A stretch of DNA of 15,991 nucleotides, taken from Stagnihabitans sp039932095 (lineage in GTDB: Bacteria; Pseudomonadota; Alphaproteobacteria; Rhodobacterales; Rhodobacteraceae). Below are positions 8,415 through 15,991 of the stretch, piece after piece. Within the stretch, counting starts at the first letter, position 1. Each line of letters begins with the position of its first letter. Made by a program: the position numbers and the translations under genes. The stretch covers positions 1 through 15,991 of the forward strand of contig JBDTQR010000101.1 in assembly GCA_039932095.1 (NCBI GenBank), given 5' to 3'. The notes under the pieces are model-generated. The model made no database searches, was not told the DNA's origin, and saw only the letters and a program-made list of their open reading frames with translations.

Positions 8415-9398
8415 ATGAGCAAGCTAGTCACGATCTTCGGCGGTTCGGGTTTTGTCGGGCGCTACATCGCGCAGCGGATGGCCAAGGAGGGCTGGCGGGT
8501 CCGGGTGGCCTGCCGGCGGCCGAATGAGGCGCTGTTCGTGCGGGCGTTTGGCGCGGTCGGTCAGGTCGCCCCGGTGTTCTGCAATATCCGCGATGATGCT
8601 TCGGTGCGGGCGGCGCTGGTTGGCGCGGATGCCGCGGTAAACTGCGTCGGCACGTTCAACGCTGGCGGGGCCAATAATTTCGACGCGGTGCAGGTGCAGG
8701 GGGCGGGGCGGATTGCGCGGCTGGCGGCGGAGGCAGGGCTGGCCTCGCTGGTGCAGATCTCGGCGATTGGCGCAGATGCGGGCGCGGCCAGTGACTATGC
8801 CCGGTCGAAGGGCGAGGGCGAAGCGGCTGTTCTGGCGGCGTTCCCAAGCGCGATGATCCTACGGCCTTCGGTGATTTTCGGCAATGAGGACGGGTTTTTC
8901 AACCGCTTTGCGGCGATGTCGCGGCTGGGGCCGGTGTTGCCGCTGGTGGGCGGCGGCACGAAGTTTCAGCCGGTCTATGTCGAGGATGTGGCCCAGGCGG
9001 CGGTTCAGGGTCTGACGGCTGGTGCGACGGGGATCTATGAACTGGGCGGGCCGGGTGTCGACACGCTGAACGGACTGATCCACAAGATGCTGGCCGTGGT
9101 GCAGCGCCGCAGACTGGTGATCAACCTGCCGTTCTGGGTCGGCTCGGTCGTCGCCGGGCTGCTGGGGGCCGGGTCAGCGGCGACGCTGGGACTGGTGCGC
9201 AATTCGATCCTGACCTCGGATCAGGTGCGGCAGCTGCGGGTGGACAATGTGGTGACAGCGGGCGCGAAGGGTCTTGCCGATCTGGGGATTGTGCCGACCA
9301 GTTTTGCCGGGATCATCCCAGATTATCTGTGGTGTTACCGTCCCTCGGGACAGTATGCTGCGATCAAGGATTCTGCGAAGAACCTGAACAAGGCCTAA
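8415..9398 (+). CDS. NAD(P)-binding protein of the complex I NDUFA9 subunit family
   Basis: The 327-residue product is an atypical short-chain dehydrogenase/epimerase. The Rossmann nucleotide-binding motif is VTIFGGSGFVGRYIA (5-19), followed by VACRRP, an AVNCVG strand, the active-site region LVQISAIGADAGAASDYARSKGEGE and ILRPSVIFGNEDGFFNRFA. These are typical of the NDUFA9/39 kDa complex I accessory subunit family, whose mitochondrial member binds NADPH tightly rather than catalysing turnover. A role in complex I assembly or stability is inference. The YxxxK pair (YARSK) is kept. The ATG at 8415 is preceded by GAGAGGGG (8402-8409); the upstream frame to 8367 lacks support. uppP follows after 16 bases, so the two are likely co-transcribed. 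Confidence 0.88.
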   Translation: MSKLVTIFGGSGFVGRYIAQRMAKEGWRVRVACRRPNEALFVRAFGAVGQVAPVFCNIRDDASVRAALVGADAAVNCVGTFNAGGANNFDAVQVQGAGRIARLAAEAGLASLVQISAIGADAGAASDYARSKGEGEAAVLAAFPSAMILRPSVIFGNEDGFFNRFAAMSRLGPVLPLVGGGTKFQPVYVEDVAQAAVQGLTAGATGIYELGGPGVDTLNGLIHKMLAVVQRRRLVINLPFWVGSVVAGLLGAGSAATLGLVRNSILTSDQVRQLRVDNVVTAGAKGLADLGIVPTSFAGIIPDYLWCYRPSGQYAAIKDSAKNLNKA

Positions 9399-9402
9399 GG
9401 CC

Positions 9403-9408
9403 GAGGAG
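9403..9408 (+). promoter_or_regulatory. Shine-Dalgarno site fixing the TTG start of uppP
   Basis: GAGGAG lies exactly 6 bases ahead of the TTG at 9415. No ATG is available nearby, and the resulting N-terminus MSLLNDLLLGVIEGITEF matches the family start. Confidence 0.75.
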
Positions 9409-9414
9409 ACTATA

Positions 9415-10212
9415 TTGAGCCTGCTCAATGACCTTTTGCTCGGCGTGATCGAGGGCATCACCGAGTTCTTGCCGATTTCCAGCACCGGGCATCTGATCAT
9501 TGCCGAACATTGGCTGGGCGCGCGATCCGAAACCTACAACGTCGTCATACAGGCCGGGGCAATTCTGGCGGTGACGGTGATCTATTGGCGACGGATCGTC
9601 GAATTGCTGACCGGGTGGCAGCGGCCCGAGACTCGCGACTATCTGCTGAAAATTGTCATCGCTTTCCTGATCACGGCAGTGCTGGGTCTGGTGGTCAAGA
9701 AGCTGGGCTTCGAGTTGCCGACGGCGATCCTGCCGATTGCGTGGGCGCTGATCATCGGCGGGTTTTGGATGCTGGGGGCCGAAACTCTGGCGGGCCGGAT
9801 GGCGGACAGCGCAAAGGTCACCCTGCGGGTGGCCATCGCGGTCGGGCTGGCGCAGATCGTGGCGGCGGTATTTCCCGGCACCTCACGGTCTGCCACGACA
9901 ATCTTTGTCGCAATGTTGCTCGGTACGACCAACCGGGCGGCGGCGACCGATTTTGCCTTTCTGGTCGGCATTCCAACGATGTACGCGGCCAGCGGCTATG
10001 AGATTTACCGCCAGATCAAGCAGGGTGCCGCGTCTGCCGATTGGGGGATGCCGCTGGTCGTCGCCTTTGTCGCGTCGGCGGTGACGGCGTTCGTGGCGGT
10101 AAAGTGGTTGCTGGGCTACATCCGGATGCACCGGTTCACCGGTTTTGCGGTCTATCGCATCGTGTTTGGCGTGGTGCTTGTCGCGCTGTCCGGGCTGGGA
10201 ACGCTGGGCTGA
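9415..10212 (+). CDS. uppP: Undecaprenyl-diphosphatase UppP (BacA)
   Basis: The 265-residue integral membrane enzyme dephosphorylates undecaprenyl diphosphate to the monophosphate, recycling the lipid carrier for peptidoglycan and other envelope polymers; overproduction gives bacitracin resistance. Both catalytic motifs are intact: EGITEFLPISSTGH (13-26, with E13, E17 and H26) and PGTSRSATT (154-162, with R158). The rest is a series of hydrophobic segments, for example AILAVTVIYW, IAFLITAVLGLVV and IAWALIIGGFWML, consistent with a multi-pass inner membrane protein. Length is normal. It starts with TTG behind a good GAGGAG. It is the second gene after the NDUFA9-like gene. No strong terminator follows, but alternative hairpins lie at 10264-10309. 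Confidence 0.97.
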   Translation: MSLLNDLLLGVIEGITEFLPISSTGHLIIAEHWLGARSETYNVVIQAGAILAVTVIYWRRIVELLTGWQRPETRDYLLKIVIAFLITAVLGLVVKKLGFELPTAILPIAWALIIGGFWMLGAETLAGRMADSAKVTLRVAIAVGLAQIVAAVFPGTSRSATTIFVAMLLGTTNRAAATDFAFLVGIPTMYAASGYEIYRQIKQGAASADWGMPLVVAFVASAVTAFVAVKWLLGYIRMHRFTGFAVYRIVFGVVLVALSGLGTLG

Positions 10213-10263
10213 TCCGCGCGGCAACGCATTGTCCGAATCAAGTTCTACAGACCGAATTCGGGG

Positions 10264-10314
10264 CCCTATTGCGCTGGCTTTGCGGGATAGGGAACTTATG
10301 CTGTCCTATTTTCG
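10264..10314 (+). terminator. Alternative hairpins downstream of uppP (weak terminator or attenuator)
   Basis: CCCTAT (10264-10269) can pair with ATAGGG (10287-10292), with an inner CGC/GCG. The same ATAGG can instead pair with CCTAT (10305-10309), followed by TTTTC. The second form resembles a weak intrinsic terminator and the first an antiterminator. Stems are short, so this may just be the end of the uppP transcript. The preceding CCGAATTCGG (10252-10261) is a perfect 10-base palindrome. Confidence 0.3.
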
Positions 10315-10342
10315 AGCAAATATTTTGGAAACTTGGTTGCAG

Positions 10343-10371
10343 CCGACAAAAATTCGACAAATAGGTAAACT
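10343..10371 (+). promoter_or_regulatory. Candidate gltD promoter with overlapping direct repeat
   Basis: In the AT-rich stretch before gltD, CCGACA (10343-10348) and TAAACT (10366-10371) are 17 bases apart, each matching sigma70 consensus at four of six positions. CGACAAA occurs twice 11 bases apart (10344-10350 and 10355-10361), overlapping the -35 and spacer, and may be a regulator site. No NtrC-like or sigma54 (TGGCAC-N5-TTGC) element is visible. Confidence 0.4.
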
Positions 10372-10405
10372 GTGCTGACTTTTATTTCGCTGGGCCTCGC
10401 GCTAT

Positions 10406-10440
10406 GACACGGCTCCGAACCCTTGGACTGGGAGCCTGTC
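10406..10440 (+). promoter_or_regulatory. Leader hairpin sequestering the gltD ribosome binding site
   Basis: GACA (10406-10409) plus GGCTCC (10411-10416) pair with GGAGCC (10431-10436) plus TGTC (10437-10440), with one bulged C and a 14-base loop. The stem is 10 base pairs and ends at the base before the ATG at 10441. The only Shine-Dalgarno-like sequence, GGGAG (10430-10434), lies almost wholly in the 3' arm. Folding should hide the ribosome binding site. Control of translation is inference. Confidence 0.5.
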
Positions 10441-11877
10441 ATGGCTGTGCAACGCATGCTGAAATTCGTGACCATCGGCAAGGAGACGCCGGAAAAGCGG
10501 CCGGCATCGCTGCGGTCGGAGGATTTTCACGAGATCTATCGCCAATATGCCGCCGACAAGGCGGCCGAACAGGCGGGGCGCTGCAGCCAGTGTGGTGTGC
10601 CCTATTGCCAGACCCATTGCCCGTTGCACAACAACATCCCTGACTGGCTGCGGCTGACGGCCGAAGGCCGGTTGCAGGAGGCTTATGAACTGTCCCAAGC
10701 CACCAACACCTTTCCCGAAGTGTGCGGGCGGATTTGTCCGCAGGACCGGCTGTGCGAGGGCAACTGTGTGATCGAGCAATCGGGTCATGGCACAGTGACC
10801 ATCGGGTCGGTTGAGAAGTATCTGACGGATCTGGCGTGGGAGAATGGCTGGGTCAAGCCGATCAAACCGCGGACCGAGCGGACCGAGAGCGTCGGCATCA
10901 TCGGGGCGGGTCCGGGTGGGCTGGCGGCGGCAGATGTGTTGCGGCGGCAGGGCATTCAGGTGACGGTCTATGATCGCTACGATCGGGCGGGCGGGTTGCT
11001 GACCTATGGCATTCCGGGGTTCAAGCTGGAAAAGCCGGTGGTGATGCAGCGGATCGAGCAGCTGGAATTGGCGGGCGTGCAGTTTGCGTTGAACTGCCGG
11101 GTTGGTGAGGATCTGTCGTTTGACGCGATAAGGGGTCAGCATGATGCAGTGGTGATTGCGACCGGCGTCTACAAATCGCGCGACATTCAGGCGCCGGGCG
11201 TCGGGGTCAAGGGCATCGTCCGGGCGATCGACTATCTGACGGCGAGCAACCGCAAAAGCTTTGGCGATGAGGTCGAGGCGTTTGACAGTGGTGAGTTGAA
11301 CGCCGAGGGCAAGCGGGTGGTGGTGATCGGCGGCGGTGACACGGCGATGGACTGCGTGCGCACGGCGATCCGACAGGGCGCGCAATCGGTCAAATGCCTG
11401 TACCGCCGCGACAAGGCCAATATGCCCGGCTCGCAGCGCGAGGTGCAGAATGCCGAGGAGGAGGGCGTCGATTTCGTCTGGCTGACAGCGCCACGGGGCT
11501 TTACCGGCAGCGAAACCGTCGAGGGTGTCATGGTGCAGCGGATGCGGCTGGGTGAACCGGACGCCTCGGGCCGCCAGAGCCCCGAGGTCATCGAGGATGC
11601 CGATTATCTGGAACCGGCCGATCTGGTGGTGCAAGCCCTGGGGTTCGAGCCGGAGGATCTGCCGGGGATGTGGGGCGTCAAGGAATTGGCGGTCACCCGC
11701 TGGGGCACCATCAAGGCGGATTTCCGCAGCCATGCGACCAGCCTGCCGGGCGTTTATGCGGCGGGCGACATCGTGCGCGGCGCATCACTGGTGGTCTGGG
11801 CGATCCGCGATGGGCGTGAAGCCGCCGAGTCGATCCTGACGTTTCTCGCTCAACCGGCCTCCGTCGCGGCAGAGTGA
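10441..11877 (+). CDS. gltD: Glutamate synthase (NADPH) small subunit
   Basis: The 478-residue beta subunit of GOGAT takes electrons from NADPH and passes them through FAD and iron-sulfur clusters to the large subunit, which makes two glutamates from glutamine and 2-oxoglutarate. The N-terminus has eight cluster cysteines: C48, C51, C56, C60 in the CSQCGVPYCQTHCP region and C95, C99, C105, C109 in CGRICPQDRLCEGNC. The FAD-binding GAGPGG is at 155-160, the NADPH-binding VIGGGDTAMD at 295-304, and AAGDIVRGASLVVWAIRDGR closes the FAD site at 440-459. The ATG at 10441 gives the usual MxxxxMLKFV start; an upstream TTG at 10423 lies within the leader hairpin and is unlikely. It heads a gltD, exported protein, gltB cluster. 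Confidence 0.97.
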   Translation: MAVQRMLKFVTIGKETPEKRPASLRSEDFHEIYRQYAADKAAEQAGRCSQCGVPYCQTHCPLHNNIPDWLRLTAEGRLQEAYELSQATNTFPEVCGRICPQDRLCEGNCVIEQSGHGTVTIGSVEKYLTDLAWENGWVKPIKPRTERTESVGIIGAGPGGLAAADVLRRQGIQVTVYDRYDRAGGLLTYGIPGFKLEKPVVMQRIEQLELAGVQFALNCRVGEDLSFDAIRGQHDAVVIATGVYKSRDIQAPGVGVKGIVRAIDYLTASNRKSFGDEVEAFDSGELNAEGKRVVVIGGGDTAMDCVRTAIRQGAQSVKCLYRRDKANMPGSQREVQNAEEEGVDFVWLTAPRGFTGSETVEGVMVQRMRLGEPDASGRQSPEVIEDADYLEPADLVVQALGFEPEDLPGMWGVKELAVTRWGTIKADFRSHATSLPGVYAAGDIVRGASLVVWAIRDGREAAESILTFLAQPASVAAE

Positions 11878-11914
11878 TTTTGCAGCGCCGAAAATCCCCT
11901 TACACTGCGTCAGC

Positions 11915-11936
11915 GAACCCGACACCGGGTTCCTTT
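11915..11936 (+). terminator. Small hairpin after gltD, possible partial terminator
   Basis: GAACCC (11915-11920) and GGGTTC (11927-11932) form a perfect 6+6 stem with a 6-base loop, followed by CTTT. The T-run is too short for efficient termination, so partial read-through into the downstream genes is plausible. It lies in the 109-base gap between gltD and the exported-protein gene. Confidence 0.35.
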
Positions 11937-11986
11937 CAACCCTGGAACTGAACGGCCAGCCCTGCTGGTCCAGTTGGAGACCGTCC

Positions 11987-12712
11987 ATGCGTATGTCCGT
12001 CCTTCATCCCCTGCTGTTTCTGGCCGCTCCGGCGATGGCAGGCTCTTTTGCCGCGCCGCAGGGCTGTCAGGCCACACTGACCATTCAGTCGCGCGGTTGC
12101 GTCGTGTCGCATTACTACACTTGCGAAAAGGACCCGGCGGGCAACAAATGGCGCGCGGACTATGACGCGCAGGGGCCGTATTACCTGTCGATGATCGACA
12201 GTGAGACCCAGTGGATCGAAAGCTATGAGCTGGACCTGACCGGCGCTGCCCCGACCATCAAGGAAACGCTGGACCCGAATCCCAAGGACCCGGCCTCATT
12301 CAGCGGGCTGTTGGACACCGGGCTGGATACGTTTGATTTCAATCTGACCAAGGAAACCGGCGAGCACAGCCATATCACTGGCTTTGACAAGCTGACCGGC
12401 AAGACGGCGGTGATTGACGGCGTGACCCTGCAACAGACCGAGTTCGAATACACCCAGACCGATGAAAAAGGCACCGTTCTGCGCCACGCCAAGGGCAACG
12501 AATATATCAACAAGGATTGGCGGGTGTTTTTCTCTGGCCATTCGGAAATGCAGGCCGATGATGGGTCCTGGGTGATGATCGAGGGCGCGCCGATTTCCTT
12601 CATCAATCCCGGTGAGCCCGGTTTTGACTCGACCACACCGCTGTTTGAATGCGACGCGCAGATGTCATCGCTGTCGTTGAAATTGGAGGACCCTGACCAT
12701 GACCATCTATGA
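11987..12712 (+). CDS. Exported protein of unknown function between gltD and gltB
   Basis: The 241-residue product starts with a signal peptide: basic MRMSVLH, a hydrophobic LLFLAAPA core, and AMA at 16-18 just before G19 as a likely cleavage site. There is no lipobox, so the mature form should be soluble in the periplasm. It has four cysteines (27, 38, 46, 222), possibly two disulfides, and an acidic, His-containing C-terminus (DPDHDH). The body looks mainly beta-stranded. I do not recognise a named family. The ATG at 11987 follows GGAG (11976-11979) by 7 bases. Its last 14 bases overlap the gltB start, and the gltB ribosome binding site (GGAGGA, 12685-12690) lies within it, so translation is likely coupled. 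Why an exported protein belongs to a cytosolic GOGAT cluster is unknown. Confidence 0.85.
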   Translation: MRMSVLHPLLFLAAPAMAGSFAAPQGCQATLTIQSRGCVVSHYYTCEKDPAGNKWRADYDAQGPYYLSMIDSETQWIESYELDLTGAAPTIKETLDPNPKDPASFSGLLDTGLDTFDFNLTKETGEHSHITGFDKLTGKTAVIDGVTLQQTEFEYTQTDEKGTVLRHAKGNEYINKDWRVFFSGHSEMQADDGSWVMIEGAPISFINPGEPGFDSTTPLFECDAQMSSLSLKLEDPDHDHL

Positions 12713-15700
12713 TGCTGCCTGGGTTGCTGCCGAAGAGGCCAAGCGGGCCTGGATGGACGCCAATGGCCTTTACAAGGCGGACGATGAACATGCGTCCTGC
12801 GGCGTTGGTTTGGTGGTGGCGATTTCGGGCAAGCCGTCGCGGCGCGTGGTGGAGAATGGCATCGCGGCGTTGAAGGCGGTCTGGCATCGCGGCGCGGTGG
12901 ATGCCGATGGCAAGACCGGCGACGGCGCAGGCATTCATGTGCAAATTCCGGTCAAGTTCTTCTACGACCAGGTCCGCCGCACCGGGCATGAGCCCGACAC
13001 CAAGAAGCTGATCGCGGTCGGTCAGGTTTTCCTGCCGCGTACCGATTTTGGCGCGCAAGAACGCTGCCGGACCATTGTCGAGGCCGAAGTGCTGCGGATG
13101 GGGCATTACATCTATGGCTGGCGCCATGTGCCGGTCGATGTTTCGGTGCTGGGCGACAAGGCCAATGCCACCCGGCCCGAGATCGAGCAGATCCTGATCC
13201 GCTGTGAGAATGGCGCTGAGGCAGAGCAGTTCGAGCGTGACCTTTACATCATCCGCCGCCGGATCGAGAAGGCGGCACTGGCCGCACAGATTCAGGGCAT
13301 GTATGTCTGTTCGCTGTCGTGCCGATCGATCATCTACAAGGGCATGATGCTGGCCGAGCAGGTTGCGGTGTTCTACCCCGACCTGATGGATGAGCGGTTT
13401 GAAAGCGCCTTTGCGATTTATCACCAGCGCTATTCCACCAACACTTTCCCGCAGTGGTGGCTGGCCCAGCCGTTCCGCATGCTGGCCCATAACGGCGAAA
13501 TCAACACGTTGAAGGGCAACGTCAACTGGATGAAAAGCCATGAAATCCGCATGGCGTCGAACAACTTTGGCGAGACGGCCGAGGATATCAAGCCGATCAT
13601 CCCGTCGGGCACCTCTGACTCGGGTGCGCTGGACGCGGTGTTCGAGGTGCTGGTCCGGTCCGGTCGCTCGGCGCCGATGGCCAAGACCATGATGGTGCCC
13701 GAAGCGTGGTCGAAGGCCACGACCAACATGCCCAAGGCGTGGTCGGACATGTATTCCTATTGCAACGCGGTGATGGAGCCGTGGGATGGACCGGCCGCTT
13801 TGGCGATGACGGATGGCCGCTGGGTCTGTGGCGGCCTGGACCGCAATGGCTTGCGGCCGATGCGCTATGTCATCACCGGCGACGGGTTGCTGATTGCCGG
13901 CTCGGAAGCGGGCATGGTGCCGGTTGACGAGAGCACGATTCGCGAAAAGGGCGCGCTGGGGCCGGGCCAGATGATTGCGGTGGATATGGCCGAGGGCAAG
14001 CTGTACCACGACTTTGCGTTGAAAGACCGGCTGGCGGGCTCGCAGCCCTATGGCGAATGGGTCGGCAAGATCATCGACCTGAATGCGCTGTTGCGCGACG
14101 TGCCGGAGGCGGCGCTGTTCAGCGGCGCAGAACTGCGCAAGCGGCAGATCGCGGCGGGTTATACGCTTGAGGAGCTGGAGACCATTCTGGCGCCTATGGC
14201 CGAGGACGGCAAGGAAACGCTGGCCTCGATGGGGGACGACACTCCGGCGGCGGTGTTGTCGAGCCAGTATCGGCCCTTGAGCCATTACTTCCGGCAGAAT
14301 TTCAGTCAGGTCACCAATCCGCCGATTGACTCGCTGCGCGAGGGGCGGGTGATGAGCCTGAAAACCCGGTTCGGCAATCTGAAGAACGTGCTGGACGAGA
14401 ACGGCAGCCAGACCGAGATTCTGGTGCTGGAAAGCCCGTTTCTTGGCAATTGTGAATTTGACGTGCTGGCGCAGCGGTTTGGCGACCAGATCGCCTTTAT
14501 CGACTGCTCGTTTGCCGCCGGGTCCGAGCATGACGCGCTGCGCAAAGGGCTGGAGCGGATCAGAGCGGAGGCCGAAGACGCCGTGCGGTCGGGGGCCGGA
14601 CAACTGGTGCTGACCGATCAGCATCAGGGTGAGGACCGGGTGGCTATGCCGATGATCCTTGCGACCTCGGCGGTGCATTCGTGGCTGACGCGCAAGGGGC
14701 TGCGGACGTTCTGCTCGATCAACGTGCGGTCGGCGGAATGCATTGATCCGCATTACTTTGCCGTGCTGATCGGCGGCGGGGCGACCACAGTCAACGCCTA
14801 TCTGGCCGAGGACAGCATTGCCGACCGGGTAAATCGGGGGCTGATCGAGGGCACGCTGCTGGACGCGATGCGACGTTACCGCGATGCCATCGACGCCGGT
14901 CTGTTGAAGATCATGTCGAAGATGGGGATTTCGGTGATTTCCTCGTATCGCGGGGGCCTCAACTTTGAAGCCGTGGGGCTGTCGCGCGCCATGGTGGCAG
15001 AGTATTTCCCCGGCATGCACAGCCGGATTTCCGGCATCGGTCTGACCGGCATTCAGAAGGAAAGCGAAGAGGTTCACGCCAAGGGCTGGCTGAGCCAGAC
15101 CGATGTGCTGCCGGTGGGCGGGTTCTACAAGGCGCGGCGGTCGGGTGAGAAGCATGCCTGGGAAGCCCAGACCATGCATTTGCTGCAAACGGCCTGTGAC
15201 CGGGCGTCCTATGACATCTGGAAGCAGTATTCGGCGGCGATGCGGGCCAATCCACCGATCCATATCCGGGACCTGCTGGACATCAAGCCGCTGGGCAAGG
15301 CGGTGGCGATTGAAGAGGTCGAAAGCATCACCTCGATCCGCAAGCGGTTTGTCACGCCGGGGATGAGCCTTGGGGCGCTGAGCCCGGAGGCGCACAAGAC
15401 GCTGAACGTGGCAATGAACCGGATCGGCGCGAAGAGTGACAGCGGCGAGGGCGGCGAAGACCCGGCGCATTTCCTGCCGGAACCGAACGGCGACAACCCG
15501 TCGGCCAAGATCAAGCAAGTCGCTTCGGGGCGGTTTGGTGTGACCGCGGAGTATCTGAACGCCTGTGAAGAGCTGGAAATCAAGGTCGCGCAGGGGGCAA
15601 AGCCCGGCGAGGGCGGCCAGTTGCCCGGCATGAAGGTGACGCAGCTGATTGCCCGGCTGCGCCATTCGACGCCGGGGGTGACGCTGATTTCCCCGCCGCC

Positions 15701-15991
15701 GCACCATGATATCTACTCGATCGAGGATCTGGCGCAGCTGATCTACGACCTGAAGCAGATCAACCCGCGGGCCAAGGTGACGGTGAAGCTGGTGTCGGCC
15801 AGCGGTGTCGGCACGATTGCGGCCGGAGTGGCAAAGGCCAAGGCCGATGTCATCCTGATCTCGGGGCACAATGGTGGCACCGGGGCATCGCCCGCGACCA
15901 GCATCAAGTATGCCGGGCTGCCGTGGGAGATGGGTCTGACCGAGGCGCATCAGGTGCTGGCGATGAACAACCTGCGGGAGCGGGTGATGTT
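12699..15991 (+). CDS. gltB: Glutamate synthase large subunit (3' end cut by the window)
   Basis: The first 1097 codons of about 1500 are present. The N-terminal domain is a class II glutamine amidotransferase: after a 33-residue propeptide, ASCGVGLV gives the nucleophile C34, with HQRYSTNTFPQWWLAQPFR from H242 and LAHNGEINTLKGN from about 262. The central domain (QVTNPPIDSLREG, LILESPFLGN-like segments, IGGGATTVNAYLAED) follows. The FMN-binding synthase domain starts with GAKSDSGEGGEDP and reaches VTVKLVSASGVGTIAAGVAKAKAD and ILISGHNGGTGASP. The 3Fe-4S cysteines and C-terminal beta-helix domain lie beyond the edge. The ATG at 12699 has GGAGGA 8 bases upstream and overlaps the preceding gene by 14 bases. 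The frame is intact throughout. It pairs with GltD as NADPH-GOGAT. Confidence 0.97.
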   Translation, partial: MTIYDAAWVAAEEAKRAWMDANGLYKADDEHASCGVGLVVAISGKPSRRVVENGIAALKAVWHRGAVDADGKTGDGAGIHVQIPVKFFYDQVRRTGHEPDTKKLIAVGQVFLPRTDFGAQERCRTIVEAEVLRMGHYIYGWRHVPVDVSVLGDKANATRPEIEQILIRCENGAEAEQFERDLYIIRRRIEKAALAAQIQGMYVCSLSCRSIIYKGMMLAEQVAVFYPDLMDERFESAFAIYHQRYSTNTFPQWWLAQPFRMLAHNGEINTLKGNVNWMKSHEIRMASNNFGETAEDIKPIIPSGTSDSGALDAVFEVLVRSGRSAPMAKTMMVPEAWSKATTNMPKAWSDMYSYCNAVMEPWDGPAALAMTDGRWVCGGLDRNGLRPMRYVITGDGLLIAGSEAGMVPVDESTIREKGALGPGQMIAVDMAEGKLYHDFALKDRLAGSQPYGEWVGKIIDLNALLRDVPEAALFSGAELRKRQIAAGYTLEELETILAPMAEDGKETLASMGDDTPAAVLSSQYRPLSHYFRQNFSQVTNPPIDSLREGRVMSLKTRFGNLKNVLDENGSQTEILVLESPFLGNCEFDVLAQRFGDQIAFIDCSFAAGSEHDALRKGLERIRAEAEDAVRSGAGQLVLTDQHQGEDRVAMPMILATSAVHSWLTRKGLRTFCSINVRSAECIDPHYFAVLIGGGATTVNAYLAEDSIADRVNRGLIEGTLLDAMRRYRDAIDAGLLKIMSKMGISVISSYRGGLNFEAVGLSRAMVAEYFPGMHSRISGIGLTGIQKESEEVHAKGWLSQTDVLPVGGFYKARRSGEKHAWEAQTMHLLQTACDRASYDIWKQYSAAMRANPPIHIRDLLDIKPLGKAVAIEEVESITSIRKRFVTPGMSLGALSPEAHKTLNVAMNRIGAKSDSGEGGEDPAHFLPEPNGDNPSAKIKQVASGRFGVTAEYLNACEELEIKVAQGAKPGEGGQLPGMKVTQLIARLRHSTPGVTLISPPPHHDIYSIEDLAQLIYDLKQINPRAKVTVKLVSASGVGTIAAGVAKAKADVILISGHNGGTGASPATSIKYAGLPWEMGLTEAHQVLAMNNLRERVM

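Noticed and set aside
10402..11733. Open antisense frame of 443 codons opposite gltD
   Set aside because: Same codon-complement artefact; low-complexity His/Arg/Pro protein and a strong gene on the other strand.
12603..15950. Open antisense frame of 1115 codons opposite gltB
   Set aside because: The peptide is rich in Arg, His, Gln and Pro with no domain, as expected from the complement of GC-rich codons; the sense strand is an intact gltB.

Overview
The window is about 16 kb of GC-rich, densely coding DNA. It looks like an alphaproteobacterium of the Rhodobacteraceae (Rhodobacter, Paracoccus and relatives). The support is gene content and protein style: PolA, UppP and both glutamate synthase subunits, two bacterial homologues of mitochondrial complex I accessory subunits, and a DUF2459 gene next to a zf-CHCC gene. 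This is inference from families, not a database result. No mobile element, CRISPR array or defence system was found. No gene-free stretch exceeds about 300 bases; the longest gaps are about 226 to 240 bases and are described as regulatory features. Both ends cut through genes, so the window is probably a whole contig.

Layout. Bases 1-91 encode, on the minus strand, a scrap of a YtcJ-like amidohydrolase that does not fit the sequence after it; a chimeric contig end is likely. Next on the plus strand come the 3' end of an unrecognised gene, a HIT-family gene 4 bases later, and a DUF1203 gene preceded by a perfect 8+8 inverted repeat. Pointing the other way are polA and a YdeI/OmdA-family gene, overlapping at their stop and start codons. 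A 240-base divergent region with a promoter-like element and two mutually exclusive hairpins leads into a GNAT acetyltransferase. The GNAT gene converges on, and overlaps by 41 bases, a minus-strand pair: a zf-CHCC (NDUFS6-like) gene followed by a DUF2459 gene. A spacer carrying four CTAC motifs exactly 11 bases apart precedes glpK. After glpK come a hairpin, then tRNA-Leu(CAG) on the minus strand with a clear promoter and terminator.

The right part is all plus strand. An NDUFA9-like NAD(P)-binding gene and uppP form a short operon, and uppP has a TTG start supported by a good ribosome binding site. After an AT-rich promoter region comes a glutamate synthase cluster in the order gltD, unknown exported protein, gltB (cut by the window end). 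The ribosome binding site of gltD lies in the 3' arm of a hairpin that ends at the base before the ATG. The exported-protein gene overlaps the gltB start by 14 bases.

Functionally the window is mostly housekeeping: DNA repair and replication (polA), envelope lipid carrier recycling (uppP), glycerol entry (glpK), nitrogen assimilation (gltD, gltB), and two genes plausibly tied to respiratory complex I. The points most worth a second look are the 11-base periodic array before glpK, the gltD leader hairpin, the exported protein inside the GOGAT operon, and the suspicious left end.
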